A stretch of DNA of 64,000 nt from the NCBI RefSeq assembly GCF_002234615.1, contig NZ_NMQW01000033.1, forward strand, positions 62,001 to 126,000. The letters are read 5' to 3'. The notes below the pieces were generated by a model. That model had not been told where the DNA came from. It made no database searches and saw nothing but the letters and a program-made list of their open reading frames with translations. The position numbers and the translations under genes are program-made. This document shows, one piece after another, positions 8,678-17,012 of the stretch; the first letter of the stretch is position 1; each line of letters opens with the position of its first letter. The DNA is from Paenibacillus rigui (GTDB lineage: Bacteria > Bacillota > Bacilli > Paenibacillales > NBRC-103111).

Positions 8678-9476
8678 TCGCAGCCTGCGCCTTTGCTTCG
8701 GTAGGATTCAATGCCCAAGCGACAGCCTCGGCTACACTCCGGACTTCGTAGGCTGCCTTGGCTTTCACATCAGGGTGCGCACCCGCCATGGCGAAGCTGT
8801 GCGGTGTATCTCTGAACATCGAGACATCGTTGAAGGAATCGCCTATGCACAGCGTTTCTTCCGGTGCAATGCCAAGATGCTTCTGCAGCGCCCGTATGCC
8901 GGTACCTTTGGATACATGCAGCGGCATCACGTCCAGACAATCCACATCGGCGATGTACGAGTCAATATGATCCCCATAAGTGCTTAGTAAAGCTTGCTTC
9001 AGCTTCAACAGCTCATTCACGTCACCAAGGTAAGTGATTTTTCCGCACATCAGCTCGCTTCCAAGCGCTTCTACGGCATGCGGGTTGACCAGCAGAGGGG
9101 CCAGCAAATTGGCTTGAATGTGGCGATGGCGCTCGTCCGTCACGATGTAGCTGTCTGCACTGCACATGACAGTAATGAAGGGCAGGTCCAAGGCAGCGAC
9201 AGCCAGCTGTTTAATAAGTCCGGTTTCAAACGTATCATGCTGAATCAGCTTTCCGTCCAGTGTATGGACGTAAGCGCCGTTTTGCGAGACGGAATGCACC
9301 TTAAGCTCCAATTCGTCCATGACATGGCGAATTTCCGGATACATGCGGCCGGAGGCAAAGCACACGATGATGCCTTGATTCATGGCCTCTATTAACGCAT
9401 CCCGGTCCTCTTGACGGAATTGATGACCTTTTTGCATAAGCGTTCCGTCCAAATCACTAACAATTAATTTAATCAT
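8670..9476 (-). CDS. Cof-type HAD phosphatase
   Basis: 268-residue HAD hydrolase of the Cof (type IIB cap) subfamily, which dephosphorylates sugar phosphates, flavin mononucleotide or similar metabolites. Motif I is IVSDLDGTL at residues 5-13, motif II FASGR near 40, a conserved Lys lies in HVSKGTGI near 198, and motif IV is CIGDSFNDVSMF near 220. It follows the regulator gene by 4 bases and overlaps the MFS gene, making a regulator-phosphatase-transporter operon. This arrangement resembles detoxification of a phosphorylated sugar followed by export, but that is inference. Confidence 0.87.
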   Translation of the reverse strand: MIKLIVSDLDGTLMQKGHQFRQEDRDALIEAMNQGIIVCFASGRMYPEIRHVMDELELKVHSVSQNGAYVHTLDGKLIQHDTFETGLIKQLAVAALDLPFITVMCSADSYIVTDERHRHIQANLLAPLLVNPHAVEALGSELMCGKITYLGDVNELLKLKQALLSTYGDHIDSYIADVDCLDVMPLHVSKGTGIRALQKHLGIAPEETLCIGDSFNDVSMFRDTPHSFAMAGAHPDVKAKAAYEVRSVAEAVAWALNPTEAKAQAANE

Positions 9477-9480
9477 GAGT

Positions 9481-10296
9481 TCAGTTCTCCTTTGCGTTTT
9501 TCGATTCTTTGAAGCCTGAAGCTGAGGCTGAGGCTGGAGCGATGCGGATATCCACTTCGTTGTCCTGGAGCGCTTCCTTCAGCGCTTCATCAGGCTCCTG
9601 ATCGGTTATTAAAATATCGATTTGATTCAAACCGGCGACACGGTGGAATTGTCTTTTACCGAATTTGGTATGATCGGCGAGTACGATAATTTGGTCGGCA
9701 CGGCGCATCATCTCTTTGACGACAAAGCCTTCCTCCTCATAAAGATTCATCAAGCCGTCCGGCGTAATGCCGCAGGTGCCGAGAAAAAGCTTATGCACAT
9801 GGTACTCGCGCAGCATTTCAAGGGCTCTCGCACCATAGATATACCTGTGCTCGGGGTGCAGCTGCCCGCCAAGCAGATGCACGCTGACCCGTTCCTTATG
9901 CGTCAGTGTGCTGGCAATATCAATGGAATTGGTCACGACGACGTGACCGTGCGTCTGAATGCTTTCGGCGAAGCCGGCTACGGTGGTGGAAGCGTTCAGC
10001 AGCAGGTAGTCTCCGTCATGCAGCAGGGAAGCGGCGCAGCGGCCAATGGCCTTCTTCGCCTCTGTCGTTGCTTCGTCGTGCAGCCGTTCGCCGTAATTGG
10101 CTATCTCTGAGGAGAGGGTAGGCAGAATGGCGCCTCCGCGGGTTCGCAGGATGCTTCCCTGCTCCTCGAGCTTGATCATGTCCCGCCTTGCGGTATCCCG
10201 GGACACGTCGAACAGCTCGCAGATCGTTTCAATATTGATGCGGGGATGCCGGGCTAAATATTGTAAAATACCGAGCAGCCGTTCTTCCTGATACAC
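9481..10296 (-). CDS. DeoR/GlpR-family transcriptional regulator
   Basis: 271 residues. The N-terminal DeoR helix-turn-helix is clear (residues 20-55, with FDVSRDTARRDMIKLEEQG), followed by the linker RTRGGAI and a C-terminal phosphosugar-sensing domain of the ISOCOT fold (LNASTTVAGFAE, LLGGQ, LFLGTCGI, VLADHTKFGK). Such proteins usually repress their own operon and are released by a phosphorylated sugar. The gene is first in the operon; SD and ATG are well placed (AAGGAGGTC, 8 bases). Three TTAAGT repeats in helical phase upstream are candidate operators. Confidence 0.9.
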   Translation of the reverse strand: MYQEERLLGILQYLARHPRINIETICELFDVSRDTARRDMIKLEEQGSILRTRGGAILPTLSSEIANYGERLHDEATTEAKKAIGRCAASLLHDGDYLLLNASTTVAGFAESIQTHGHVVVTNSIDIASTLTHKERVSVHLLGGQLHPEHRYIYGARALEMLREYHVHKLFLGTCGITPDGLMNLYEEEGFVVKEMMRRADQIIVLADHTKFGKRQFHRVAGLNQIDILITDQEPDEALKEALQDNEVDIRIAPASASASGFKESKNAKEN

Positions 10297-10369
10297 GGCA
10301 AGACCTCCTTGGCCCGTTAGAATTCATGGTCAAATTATACCCCTTTCGCTGCATAAAACGCAATATAAT

Positions 10370-10405
10370 TTAAGTGATTTTAAGTAATTATGCATTATTT
10401 TAAGT
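10370..10405. promoter_or_regulatory. Phased TTAAGT repeats, candidate DeoR operator
   Basis: TTAAGT occurs at 10370, 10380 and 10400, that is at 10- and 20-bp intervals, all on one face of the helix and all in the same orientation. The cluster lies about 75 bp upstream of the DeoR-family gene in the divergent gap. Direct repeats are typical of DeoR-family operators; the assignment is inference. Confidence 0.4.
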
Positions 10406-10480
10406 TTTTGTTCGATTCATTTAATCCTTTCCCTCCAGCTGTGGTACAATGCTGAAAGATAAACACACTGCATAAATGAA

Positions 10481-10517
10481 GGACCCTCTTTAAAGGTCCG
10501 GTGAGCTTTTAAAGGTC
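10481..10517. repeat. Short direct repeat and hairpin before the acyltransferase
   Basis: TTTAAAGGTC occurs twice, 19 bp apart (10489 and 10508), and GGACC pairs with GGTCC across a 9-base loop (10481-10499). A likely -10 box TACAAT lies upstream at 10445. The repeat sits in the leader just before the ribosome binding site. Function unknown. Confidence 0.45.
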
Positions 10518-10540
10518 GAAATGGAAGGATTGGGCTGCAA

Positions 10541-11635
10541 TTGGTTAAGAAGAAAACGAAATTGCTGGAGCTGGAAATCGTCAGAGCTATTGCGATCTTG
10601 GCGGTTTTGATCATTCACGGCACGTCGGAGGCTACGGTGGAGCTTCCGGTCGGCAGCGGGTCGCAGGCATTGTATTTAGCGGTTAATAAGCTAAGTAATT
10701 TTGCCGTCCCTGTATTTATTTTTATTAGCGGACTGGTGTTGTTTTACCGGTATCATGATGATTGGAGCGGCAAGCAAGCCGTTACCTTTTACCTCAAACG
10801 GGTGAAGCAGGTGCTGTTTCCTTATTTAATCTGGTCGTTGTTTTACTATTTGTATAATCAATGGATCTTTGACCGGGCGAATCTTCATTTCAATTTAACG
10901 GAGTTTGGCGAGCTGCTGCCTTGGGCGGACGCATCGTACCATTTGTATTTCATGGTCATCATCGTTCAGTTTTACTTGTTATTTCCGCTCTTGGTCAGCT
11001 TGTGCCGACGCTGGAGCTGGTTCGCCAAGAGCCTGTTCCCGATCGGGATCGTTATACAAGCGGCATTTTACAGCTACAATCGCTGGGTAGAGCCGCTCGG
11101 ACATGTTCCCTCCCTTTGTGTCACGTATTTCAGCCTGTTTGCCTTGGGCGGTTATTTAGGGATGCATTACGATGCATTCGTGGCCTGGATTAACAAGCAT
11201 ATTCGCTGGGTGCTTCCATTGAGCTTACTGCTGGGAGCCAGCTTTATCGGACTGTTTCTGCTCGAAGAATGGAAGCATGTCGTGCTGGATGGCCTATGGT
11301 ACACATTGATTTTCAACCTGTACCCGATGTTTGCGGGCATGAGCTTCATCTGGCTCGGCCGGCAATTGCTTCAGCGTTCCCCGGCTTGGGGGAAGCCGTT
11401 ATTGACGCTCGGAACGCTGTCCTTCGGCGTCTATCTTATGCACCCGGCTGTCCTTACCTTCTGGCGGACACATGCGGTCAACAACAGCGGCAGAATGCTG
11501 GATTATCACTCCTATAATCTGACCGCATTTTTACTAAGTTTGATCGTTCCGCTGCTGCTCTTGTCGATCTATAACGGGTTCAGGAAAAAGCTGCGTGCCT
11601 CAGGCAAGCGTACGCTTCCTAAGGGAGCGGCATAG
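10541..11635 (+). CDS. Membrane acyltransferase 3 family protein
   Basis: 364 residues with about ten transmembrane segments. The start contains the family hallmark ELEIVRAIAILAVLIIH, with the catalytic His at the end of helix 1 and the conserved Arg in RAIAI. The family transfers acetyl or other acyl groups from the cytoplasm to sugars of surface polysaccharides, peptidoglycan or teichoic acids; the acceptor is not predictable here. The start is TTG with GGAAGGAT 10 bases upstream; no in-frame ATG fits. It appears monocistronic, with a terminator after the stop. Confidence 0.85.
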   Translation: MVKKKTKLLELEIVRAIAILAVLIIHGTSEATVELPVGSGSQALYLAVNKLSNFAVPVFIFISGLVLFYRYHDDWSGKQAVTFYLKRVKQVLFPYLIWSLFYYLYNQWIFDRANLHFNLTEFGELLPWADASYHLYFMVIIVQFYLLFPLLVSLCRRWSWFAKSLFPIGIVIQAAFYSYNRWVEPLGHVPSLCVTYFSLFALGGYLGMHYDAFVAWINKHIRWVLPLSLLLGASFIGLFLLEEWKHVVLDGLWYTLIFNLYPMFAGMSFIWLGRQLLQRSPAWGKPLLTLGTLSFGVYLMHPAVLTFWRTHAVNNSGRMLDYHSYNLTAFLLSLIVPLLLLSIYNGFRKKLRASGKRTLPKGAA

Positions 11636-11724
11636 CCGGAGAATGCGTATGGCTATGAGAAAACCTGTATCAAGGCCTTTCAAATTTTCATATCCGATAA
11701 ATTCTTTTATGGTAAAAAGCAAAA

Positions 11725-11770
11725 GGAAGCTCCGCCCGCCGGCTAAACGGGGGCAGAGCTTCCTTTTTTT
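11725..11770. terminator. Bidirectional Rho-independent terminator
   Basis: A long GC-rich hairpin (GGAAGCTC, GCCC, CCG against CGG, GGC, GAGCTTCC) with a seven-T tail on the plus strand and an A-rich flank at the other end. It serves the acyltransferase gene and could also stop the convergent protease gene. The remaining 130 bases up to 11903 show nothing recognisable. Confidence 0.85.
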
Positions 11771-11903
11771 CACCACATAGCCAGGAAAGCACCGCTGCGT
11801 GCGGTCGCTCATCTTTGCAAGGCCTTGATAGAGGTGTTCCCACTGCAATAGAGTTGATATGCTTCTGAGGTCAATGGATGAGAAAGTATCGTGAGGGTTT
11901 TAC

Positions 11904-13145
11904 TTACCGCTTCTTTCCCGCGGCAAACCGAACATTCAGCTCGCCGGAGCCTCGTGCATATTGCCCGAAGGGGAGAGGGAACGTCTTGGCTTTAAGCCGC
12001 TGCTTCACCTGGGAGGGGCGGAGGCCGGGCTGCTTTTGCAGCAGCAGCGCCGCCGCACCTGCTGTCAGAGGGGAGGAGAAGCTGGTACCCGAAAGGCGGA
12101 TGTAATACTTGCCCAGCTTGCCGCGCGGTACCGTGCGATCGAACAACGAGCCCGGAACGCGAAGCGAAACGATCCCAACGCCGGGGGCGACGAGGTCGGG
12201 CTTCTTGATTCCCCCATAGGCCGGGCCGCGTGAGGAGAAGCCGGCCATCCGGTCATCCGACTGGCGGATGGTCCGGCGGTCATTAACTGCGCCGACCGTA
12301 ATGGCGGACGGGGTGATACCCGGGGAAGAGATGGTTCGGGGCCCGGGCCCCTCGTTCCCTGCGGCTACTGTGACGACAATTCCGGCTTTTACCGCCTTAT
12401 CGATAGCTCTGCACAGCGGGTCACGGGTCCAACGCTCGGTTGCAGGCTTGCCGAGTGACAAGTTCAGCACGCGGATCCCGTACCGTTTACGGTTTGTGAT
12501 GCACCATTGAATGCCGCGGATGATGGTGGAATCGAAGCCGCTGCCGTTTTGGTCCAGCACCTTGACTCCGACGAGCTTCGCCTGGGGAGCGATGCCCCGG
12601 TATTTGCCTTTGCTTGCATACCCGTTGCCCGCCGCATCCCCGGCGACATGGGTACCGTGTCCGTTGTCATCGTAAGGCTTGCTCCGGCCGTGAATAAAGT
12701 CCTTGAAGCCTGCAATGCGGTTGCCGGGCTTTGTCAAATCCGGATGGGCCGCGATGCCCGTATCGAGGATGGCAATGGTGACACCCTTGCCGGTAATGCC
12801 TTTCTTCCTCGCAGCAGTCCCGCCGACGGAAGGTGTCGCTATATTCAGCAGGGCTTTGTTCCTCCGGTCCATATAAACTTTGCTGACTCCCTTGCAGGCG
12901 CAGATGCGTTTCAGACATGCGCGCGAAACATGGGCTGACCAGCCGCGGATGACCCACAGGTGACCTTTCTCGCGGTAAGCATGACCTGCGATTCTTTTTT
13001 TCAAATCGGCTGCTTGCTTGCGATGATCCGGGCTCTGAAACTGAACGATGACCGGAATGAGAGCTTTGCTATCCGGTTTGCGGGATGTTCGATTCAGCGC
13101 CTGCTGCAGCGTTCGTGTCATGGGTCTGATGTTTTTGTTGCCCAA
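11904..13145 (-). CDS. AprX-like subtilisin-family serine protease
   Basis: 413 residues, peptidase family S8. The catalytic triad is visible: AILDTGI (Asp, about residue 127), NGHGTHVAG (His, about 163) and SGTSFSSPLTAGAA (Ser, about 356); the oxyanion Asn lies in VAAGNEGPG (about 255). There is no signal peptide; the first 100 residues look like an I9-type propeptide region. This resembles Bacillus AprX, an intracellular protease of about 440 residues, so a cytoplasmic role is likely, though leaderless export cannot be excluded. The start is TTG, preceded by GGGAGGCG at 7-8 bases; no in-frame ATG fits as well. Confidence 0.85.
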   Translation of the reverse strand: MGNKNIRPMTRTLQQALNRTSRKPDSKALIPVIVQFQSPDHRKQAADLKKRIAGHAYREKGHLWVIRGWSAHVSRACLKRICACKGVSKVYMDRRNKALLNIATPSVGGTAARKKGITGKGVTIAILDTGIAAHPDLTKPGNRIAGFKDFIHGRSKPYDDNGHGTHVAGDAAGNGYASKGKYRGIAPQAKLVGVKVLDQNGSGFDSTIIRGIQWCITNRKRYGIRVLNLSLGKPATERWTRDPLCRAIDKAVKAGIVVTVAAGNEGPGPRTISSPGITPSAITVGAVNDRRTIRQSDDRMAGFSSRGPAYGGIKKPDLVAPGVGIVSLRVPGSLFDRTVPRGKLGKYYIRLSGTSFSSPLTAGAAALLLQKQPGLRPSQVKQRLKAKTFPLPFGQYARGSGELNVRFAAGKKR

Positions 13146-13328
13146 ACATATCGCCTCCCTCTCTGAGATTAAAATATGCGGGGGAATAGCGCTTGTCTAT
13201 ACGCAGATGAGGAGAAGGAACGCCCGATTCTTCTCGTGCTTGTGCAGTGCTATTTTGGCCTATCGGCTCATAGAATGTAGTGTACAAGTTAGGGATGCGC
13301 TTGGAAGAAGCGAAAGGAGCTGCACCTC

Positions 13329-13607
13329 ATGAAAGAAATGAAACCGATTATTTACATGGGACTGACCCTGGGCATGCTGTTTTACGCCGTTCCCCGTCTG
13401 GATATCCAGGGGGATTCAAAGCTCGCGACCTTTTTTGGAATCATATGGATCGCTTTTGCGCTGGTTATTGTGGCGGCCCATTTGCATGAGCTGCTTGGAG
13501 TGGAAGAGGAAACGAAGCGGCAAGTAGCGAAGGTGAAGCGGATGAAGCGATGGCAGCTGGAGAAGGCGATTCAGGGAAAAGGGAAAATGCTTCAGTTCAA
13601 AAAGTAG
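13329..13607 (+). CDS. Small membrane protein of unknown function
   Basis: 92 residues with GAAAGGAG 8 bases before the ATG. Two hydrophobic segments (about residues 7-21 and 32-50) are followed by a strongly basic, helical cytoplasmic tail (ETKRQVAKVKRMKRWQLEKA). I do not recognise the family. Codon use fits the neighbours and a strong terminator follows, so the gene is probably real. The segment CATAGAATGTA about 60 bases upstream resembles a sigma-K -10 element but no matching -35 was convincing. Confidence 0.65.
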   Translation: MKEMKPIIYMGLTLGMLFYAVPRLDIQGDSKLATFFGIIWIAFALVIVAAHLHELLGVEEETKRQVAKVKRMKRWQLEKAIQGKGKMLQFKK

Positions 13608-13643
13608 CTCTCCGCCGGGAGCAAAATGAATTAAAACTGTAAC

Positions 13644-13691
13644 AAGAGCCGTCTCCTCCACAGCGTTGTGAAGGAAACGGCTCTTTGTTTT
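13644..13691 (+). terminator. Rho-independent terminator
   Basis: AAGAGCCGT and ACGGCTCTT pair, with a second inner stem (TCCT/AGGA) and a T-rich tail. It ends the small membrane-protein gene and lies between two convergent genes. Confidence 0.85.
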
Positions 13692-13714
13692 GCCATTTAA
13701 AGCTTTTTGCAGCA

Positions 13715-14041
13715 TTAAAGCAAAGAAATGACCAGCAGCTCATACAGGACAAGCGGCAAAATGACATTGTTGTAATTATAATAGGACGGGAACGGATTGA
13801 AAAATCCGCGCACCTGGCCAACATGGCCGGGCATGGTTCTTAAGTATAAATGCATGGAATCGACGTGGACAATATAGCCCTCAAACACCTGTCCATGGAT
13901 CGTTTGAATCTGAACCGGGTGGTTCATGTACTGGGAGCAAAGCGTATGCACATTTGACTTCATATGATGCATCGAGTCGACAAGGTTTGGATCCATTTGA
14001 TAAATCGTTTGCAGCGGGGCAGACTCAGGTTGATTATACAT
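13715..14041 (-). CDS. Unknown protein with Sm-like segment
   Basis: 108 residues, start preceded by ATGGAGG. Residues 40-72 (HPVQIQTIHGQVFEGYIVHV) look like the short beta-rich Sm-like fold of several small Bacillales spore-related proteins. A Pro/Phe/Tyr/Asn-rich stretch (FFNPFPSYYNYNN) and a hydrophobic C terminus (VILPLVLYELLVISLL) follow. I do not recognise a named family. The last part may attach to a membrane or to the spore surface; this is speculation from composition. Confidence 0.65.
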   Translation of the reverse strand: MYNQPESAPLQTIYQMDPNLVDSMHHMKSNVHTLCSQYMNHPVQIQTIHGQVFEGYIVHVDSMHLYLRTMPGHVGQVRGFFNPFPSYYNYNNVILPLVLYELLVISLL

Positions 14042-14286
14042 AGGGTAATTACCTCCATCGTTTTATATGCTACAGTCTATGCATTCGCCCAGATTTGGTT
14101 CGCGGCCGGTTTGTATCCTTTTTTTGCATCAAAAGGTGGGAAGAGGGCATAGGGCGGGAGTGTTCCGGACAATCTAGCATTACAGGCAAGGTAGAAAATG
14201 CATGCGGATGTATATTTGCCGGACCTTGGATCGTTAGTCAAGCCGTCTCGACCTGCCTGCAATCGATGAATCGGGAGGTGCCTGCT

Positions 14287-14943
14287 TTGAAGTTTCAATC
14301 ATCCTCACTCCATAATGAAAGACGGACCTTTGCGACCAACTGGCCGCTGCATCTGATGATGGCCGCACTTGTCCTGCTTTGGATTGTACTTGGGATCCAT
14401 CCTGTTGAATGGAAGCAATGGTGGATCGAGAACATCTTGCCGGTGCTTTGTGTCGGCTTCCTAGCTTTCACTTACCATAGATTTACGTTCAGCAATACGT
14501 CGTACCTGTTGATAGCTATTTTCCTGGCACTTCATCTTACAGGTGCACATTATGCGTATAAATACTCACCCGTTGACTTTTGGTTCAAAAATACGTTTCA
14601 CGCCCAGCACGGCATTTCGGACCGATGGGTTCATTTTGCGTACGGTTTGCTGCTTCTGTATCCGGTTCAGGAATGGATTTCATTCTATTGCAGCCTTCGG
14701 AGGGGTTGGCTTCTCGGCTTCGCCTTTTCCTTGCTTTTGTCCGCCAGCGCGTTTTTCGAAATCCTTGAAATGGGCGTTGCCTTGGTCTTCTCCCAGGCGG
14801 GAGCCGATTATATGGGGATTCAAGGGGATCCGCTGGACTCGCCGAAGGATATGGCTATGGCGCTGTTCGGAGAGCTGGGCGGTACAGGCTGTCTCTTATG
14901 GCTGCAGGAGGCCGGTTTCTCGCGGAGAGAGCCTGCCCGTTAG
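14287..14943 (+). CDS. DUF2238 (YjdF-type) membrane protein
   Basis: 218 residues, about six transmembrane helices. The family signature is clear in FHAQHGISDRWVHFAYGLL and in the later stretch FFEILEMGVALVF with QGDPLDSPKDMAMALFGELG, which holds conserved acidic and His residues. Function of the family is unknown. The frame is open further upstream, but the TTG chosen has GGGAGGTG 6 bases before it, whereas upstream ATGs have no ribosome binding site. No operon partner: the structured repeat at 14983-15150 and a terminator follow. Confidence 0.8.
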   Translation: MKFQSSSLHNERRTFATNWPLHLMMAALVLLWIVLGIHPVEWKQWWIENILPVLCVGFLAFTYHRFTFSNTSYLLIAIFLALHLTGAHYAYKYSPVDFWFKNTFHAQHGISDRWVHFAYGLLLLYPVQEWISFYCSLRRGWLLGFAFSLLLSASAFFEILEMGVALVFSQAGADYMGIQGDPLDSPKDMAMALFGELGGTGCLLWLQEAGFSRREPAR

Positions 14944-14982
14944 CCGTTTCCCGGGAGACCGCTGTCTGCCTCCATCGATAGA

Positions 14983-15150
14983 GGCCACTAAATAAGCTGC
15001 GGCTGCATGGACGGATCATTCTTCCAATCGCGGTTATCCCCGGATTTTTTCAATTTCAACCCGCTTATAACGGTCAAAATCCCGGGACAAAGGCGAACGC
15101 TTACGCTTCTACAGAACGATTGCGTCCAATCCGCCCGTATTTTAGCGGCC
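14983..15150 (-). repeat. Structured dispersed repeat, copy A
   Basis: Long imperfect hairpin. The ends GGCCACTAAATA and TATTTTAGCGGCC pair with one wobble and one bulge. Read on the minus strand it holds the shared core GCGTTCGCCTTTGTCC and the partner arm ending in CGCGATTGG. By eye the central 135 bases are about 90% identical to copy B at 50326-50492, while the outer stem differs in sequence yet still pairs. A small spurious ORF runs through it (15007-15189). The strand given is that of the conserved core; which strand is transcribed is not known. Confidence 0.85.
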
Positions 15151-15175
15151 TCCGTCAAAAGGAGGCCTTTTTTTT
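15147..15175 (+). terminator. Rho-independent terminator sharing a strand with copy A
   Basis: GGCCTCC and GGAGGCC pair around GTCAAAA and are followed by eight T. The first four bases (GGCC) are also the 3' end of the outer stem of the structured repeat, so on plus-strand RNA the two pairings compete. It may simply end the DUF2238 transcript. Confidence 0.85.
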
Positions 15176-15242
15176 ATGCGTACAAATGATTATAATATTA
15201 ATACAGAGTAATACAGATACATGGGGTGGGGTGTAACAGTTT

Positions 15243-16589
15243 ATGGAGTCAACAGAGGAGACGGTTCAGGAAGCGGCGACGAAGCATGAGCAAATATTGA
15301 AATACATCGAAAGCTTGAAGATCGGAACCAAAATATCCGTCCGCAAAATTGCCGAGAAGCTGGAAGTCAGTGAAGGAACCGCGTACCGCGCAATTAAAGA
15401 AGCGGACAACCTGGGACTCGTCAGCACGAAGGAAAGAGTCGGTACGGTACGGGTCGAGAAAAAGCTGCGCGACAATATCGACAAGCTTACTTTCGCGGAA
15501 GTGGTCAATATGGTGGACGGCGAGGTGCTGGGCGGCTTGGGCGGCTTGCACAAGACGCTGAACAAATTCGTCATCGGAGCGATGCAGCAGGATGCGATGA
15601 TGCGCTATATTGATGCAGGCAGCTTGCTGATTGTCGGGAACCGGAGCAAAGCCCACACCTGCGCATTGGAGCAGGGAGCGGGCGTACTGATCACCGGCGG
15701 CTTCGGCACGAGTGAGGAAGTGAAGCAGCTTGCGGATCAGCTGGAGCTGCCTATCATTTCAAGCAGCTATGATACGTTTACTGTAGCTTCGATGATCAAC
15801 CGGGCGATTTATGACAGACTTATCAAGAAAAAAATATTGTTGATTGAGGACATTGTTCCCTCACACATGCAGGTGTATGTGCTCAAAGGGCACCACACGC
15901 TGAAGGATTGGCAGCAGCTGCACGAGGAGACGGGGCACGGGCGGTTTCCGGTCGTGGATGAGTGGAACCGGGTTATCGGTATGATTACGTCCCGGGATTT
16001 GATCGGGGCTTCACCTGAGCAGACGATTGACAAATTTATGACACGCAACCCGTTGACGGCGGCACCCAATACGTCGGTTGCTTCCGCTGCGCATTTGATG
16101 GTATGGGAAGGGATTGACCTGCTGCCGGTCATTGATGTCAACCGGAAGCTGATGGCGGTCATTAGCCGTAAAGATGTGCTCAAGGCGATGCAGCAAATTC
16201 AGAGACAGCCGCAGAACGGCGAAACGTTCGAGGATTTGATCTGGTCCGGCTTCGCGGAGGAAAGAAGCAAGGAGGGACAGGCGGTGTTTCGCGGGAAAGT
16301 GACGCCTCAGATGACGAATCCGCTGGGAACCGTATCCGAGGGGGTGCTGACCATTTTGATGACGCAGGCCGCTTATCATGTGGTGCAAGAGGTGAAGAAG
16401 GGCGACCTGGTGATGGATAACATGTCCTCGTATTTCGTCAAGCCGGTGCAGATTGACAGTGAGATCGAAATCCGGCCCAAATTTATAGAGGTCAGCCGGA
16501 AATTCGGCAAAATCGAAGTCGAAATCCATCACGCCCAGACACTGGTAGCCAAATCGATGCTGACCGCCCAATTCATCGACCAGGTGTAG
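15243..16589 (+). CDS. ytoI: YtoI-like CBS/DRTGG/hot-dog regulator-like protein
   Basis: 448 residues with the full YtoI architecture: N-terminal winged helix-turn-helix (about 18-70, with ISVRKIAEKLEVSEGTAYRA), DRTGG domain (about 75-185), two CBS repeats (about 195-315, ITSRDLIG and VISRKDVL) and a C-terminal hot-dog thioesterase-like domain (from about 335). CBS pairs commonly bind adenine nucleotides, so a nucleotide-sensing regulator is likely; target genes are unknown. A -10-like TATAAT precedes the gene. Its stop codon abuts that of convergent ytpI (TAGCTA). Confidence 0.9.
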   Translation: MESTEETVQEAATKHEQILKYIESLKIGTKISVRKIAEKLEVSEGTAYRAIKEADNLGLVSTKERVGTVRVEKKLRDNIDKLTFAEVVNMVDGEVLGGLGGLHKTLNKFVIGAMQQDAMMRYIDAGSLLIVGNRSKAHTCALEQGAGVLITGGFGTSEEVKQLADQLELPIISSSYDTFTVASMINRAIYDRLIKKKILLIEDIVPSHMQVYVLKGHHTLKDWQQLHEETGHGRFPVVDEWNRVIGMITSRDLIGASPEQTIDKFMTRNPLTAAPNTSVASAAHLMVWEGIDLLPVIDVNRKLMAVISRKDVLKAMQQIQRQPQNGETFEDLIWSGFAEERSKEGQAVFRGKVTPQMTNPLGTVSEGVLTILMTQAAYHVVQEVKKGDLVMDNMSSYFVKPVQIDSEIEIRPKFIEVSRKFGKIEVEIHHAQTLVAKSMLTAQFIDQV

Positions 16590-16886
16590 CTACCTGCGGT
16601 TAAAGGTGCTGTGGTTGCGAAGCCCGGCGAACAAGTTGAACAGCCCCAGCAGCACACAGATCGTTCCGAATACCCGGCGCAGATTGGAATCGTTGAAAAA
16701 GAACAGCTGCGTGACGGCAATCACAATCAGCATGACGCCCATGGCAATATTCATTCTCGCCGAATAGAGGCCGCGAAGTTTGGGATCCTCTGTTTTTCTG
16801 GCGCGGAAGCTGTAGGATACGGAGAAGATTAGGGTGACGAAAATAATGAATGGCAGCAGAGTGCGAATGATTTCGAGCATAGGCAT
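16590..16886 (-). CDS. ytpI: YtpI-like membrane protein
   Basis: 98 residues with three hydrophobic segments (about 6-26, 45-63, 72-90) separated by short basic loops. Size, topology and position next to ytoI match B. subtilis ytpI, a protein of unknown function. It ends back-to-back with ytoI without any spacer, and lies downstream of ytrI in the same direction. A hairpin without a clear T-run separates it from ytrI. Confidence 0.85.
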   Translation of the reverse strand: MPMLEIIRTLLPFIIFVTLIFSVSYSFRARKTEDPKLRGLYSARMNIAMGVMLIVIAVTQLFFFNDSNLRRVFGTICVLLGLFNLFAGLRNHSTFNRR

Positions 16887-17012
16887 GAGCTAAGCACACT
16901 TCCTTATTTATTGGTTAAAATCGTATCGTAACTTTTACTAATGTAACGATATTTTGGAAGAAATGCAACGCCCGGCAGCGAAAGGCTGCACAAGCTGTAA
17001 GCTTGCCGCCGT

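Noticed and set aside
14983-15150. Insertion sequence or MITE with target duplications
   Set aside because: Ends are inverted and paired, but no flanking direct duplication or transposase-like terminal sequence shared by all four copies could be seen. A non-autonomous element cannot be fully excluded.
15007-15189. 60-codon ORF beginning MDGSFFQSRLSPDF, with a near copy on the minus strand at 50286-50468
   Set aside because: Both lie entirely in the structured repeat. The similarity is that of the hairpin DNA, third positions are not freer than others, and neither has a ribosome binding site. The repeat, not a protein, explains it.
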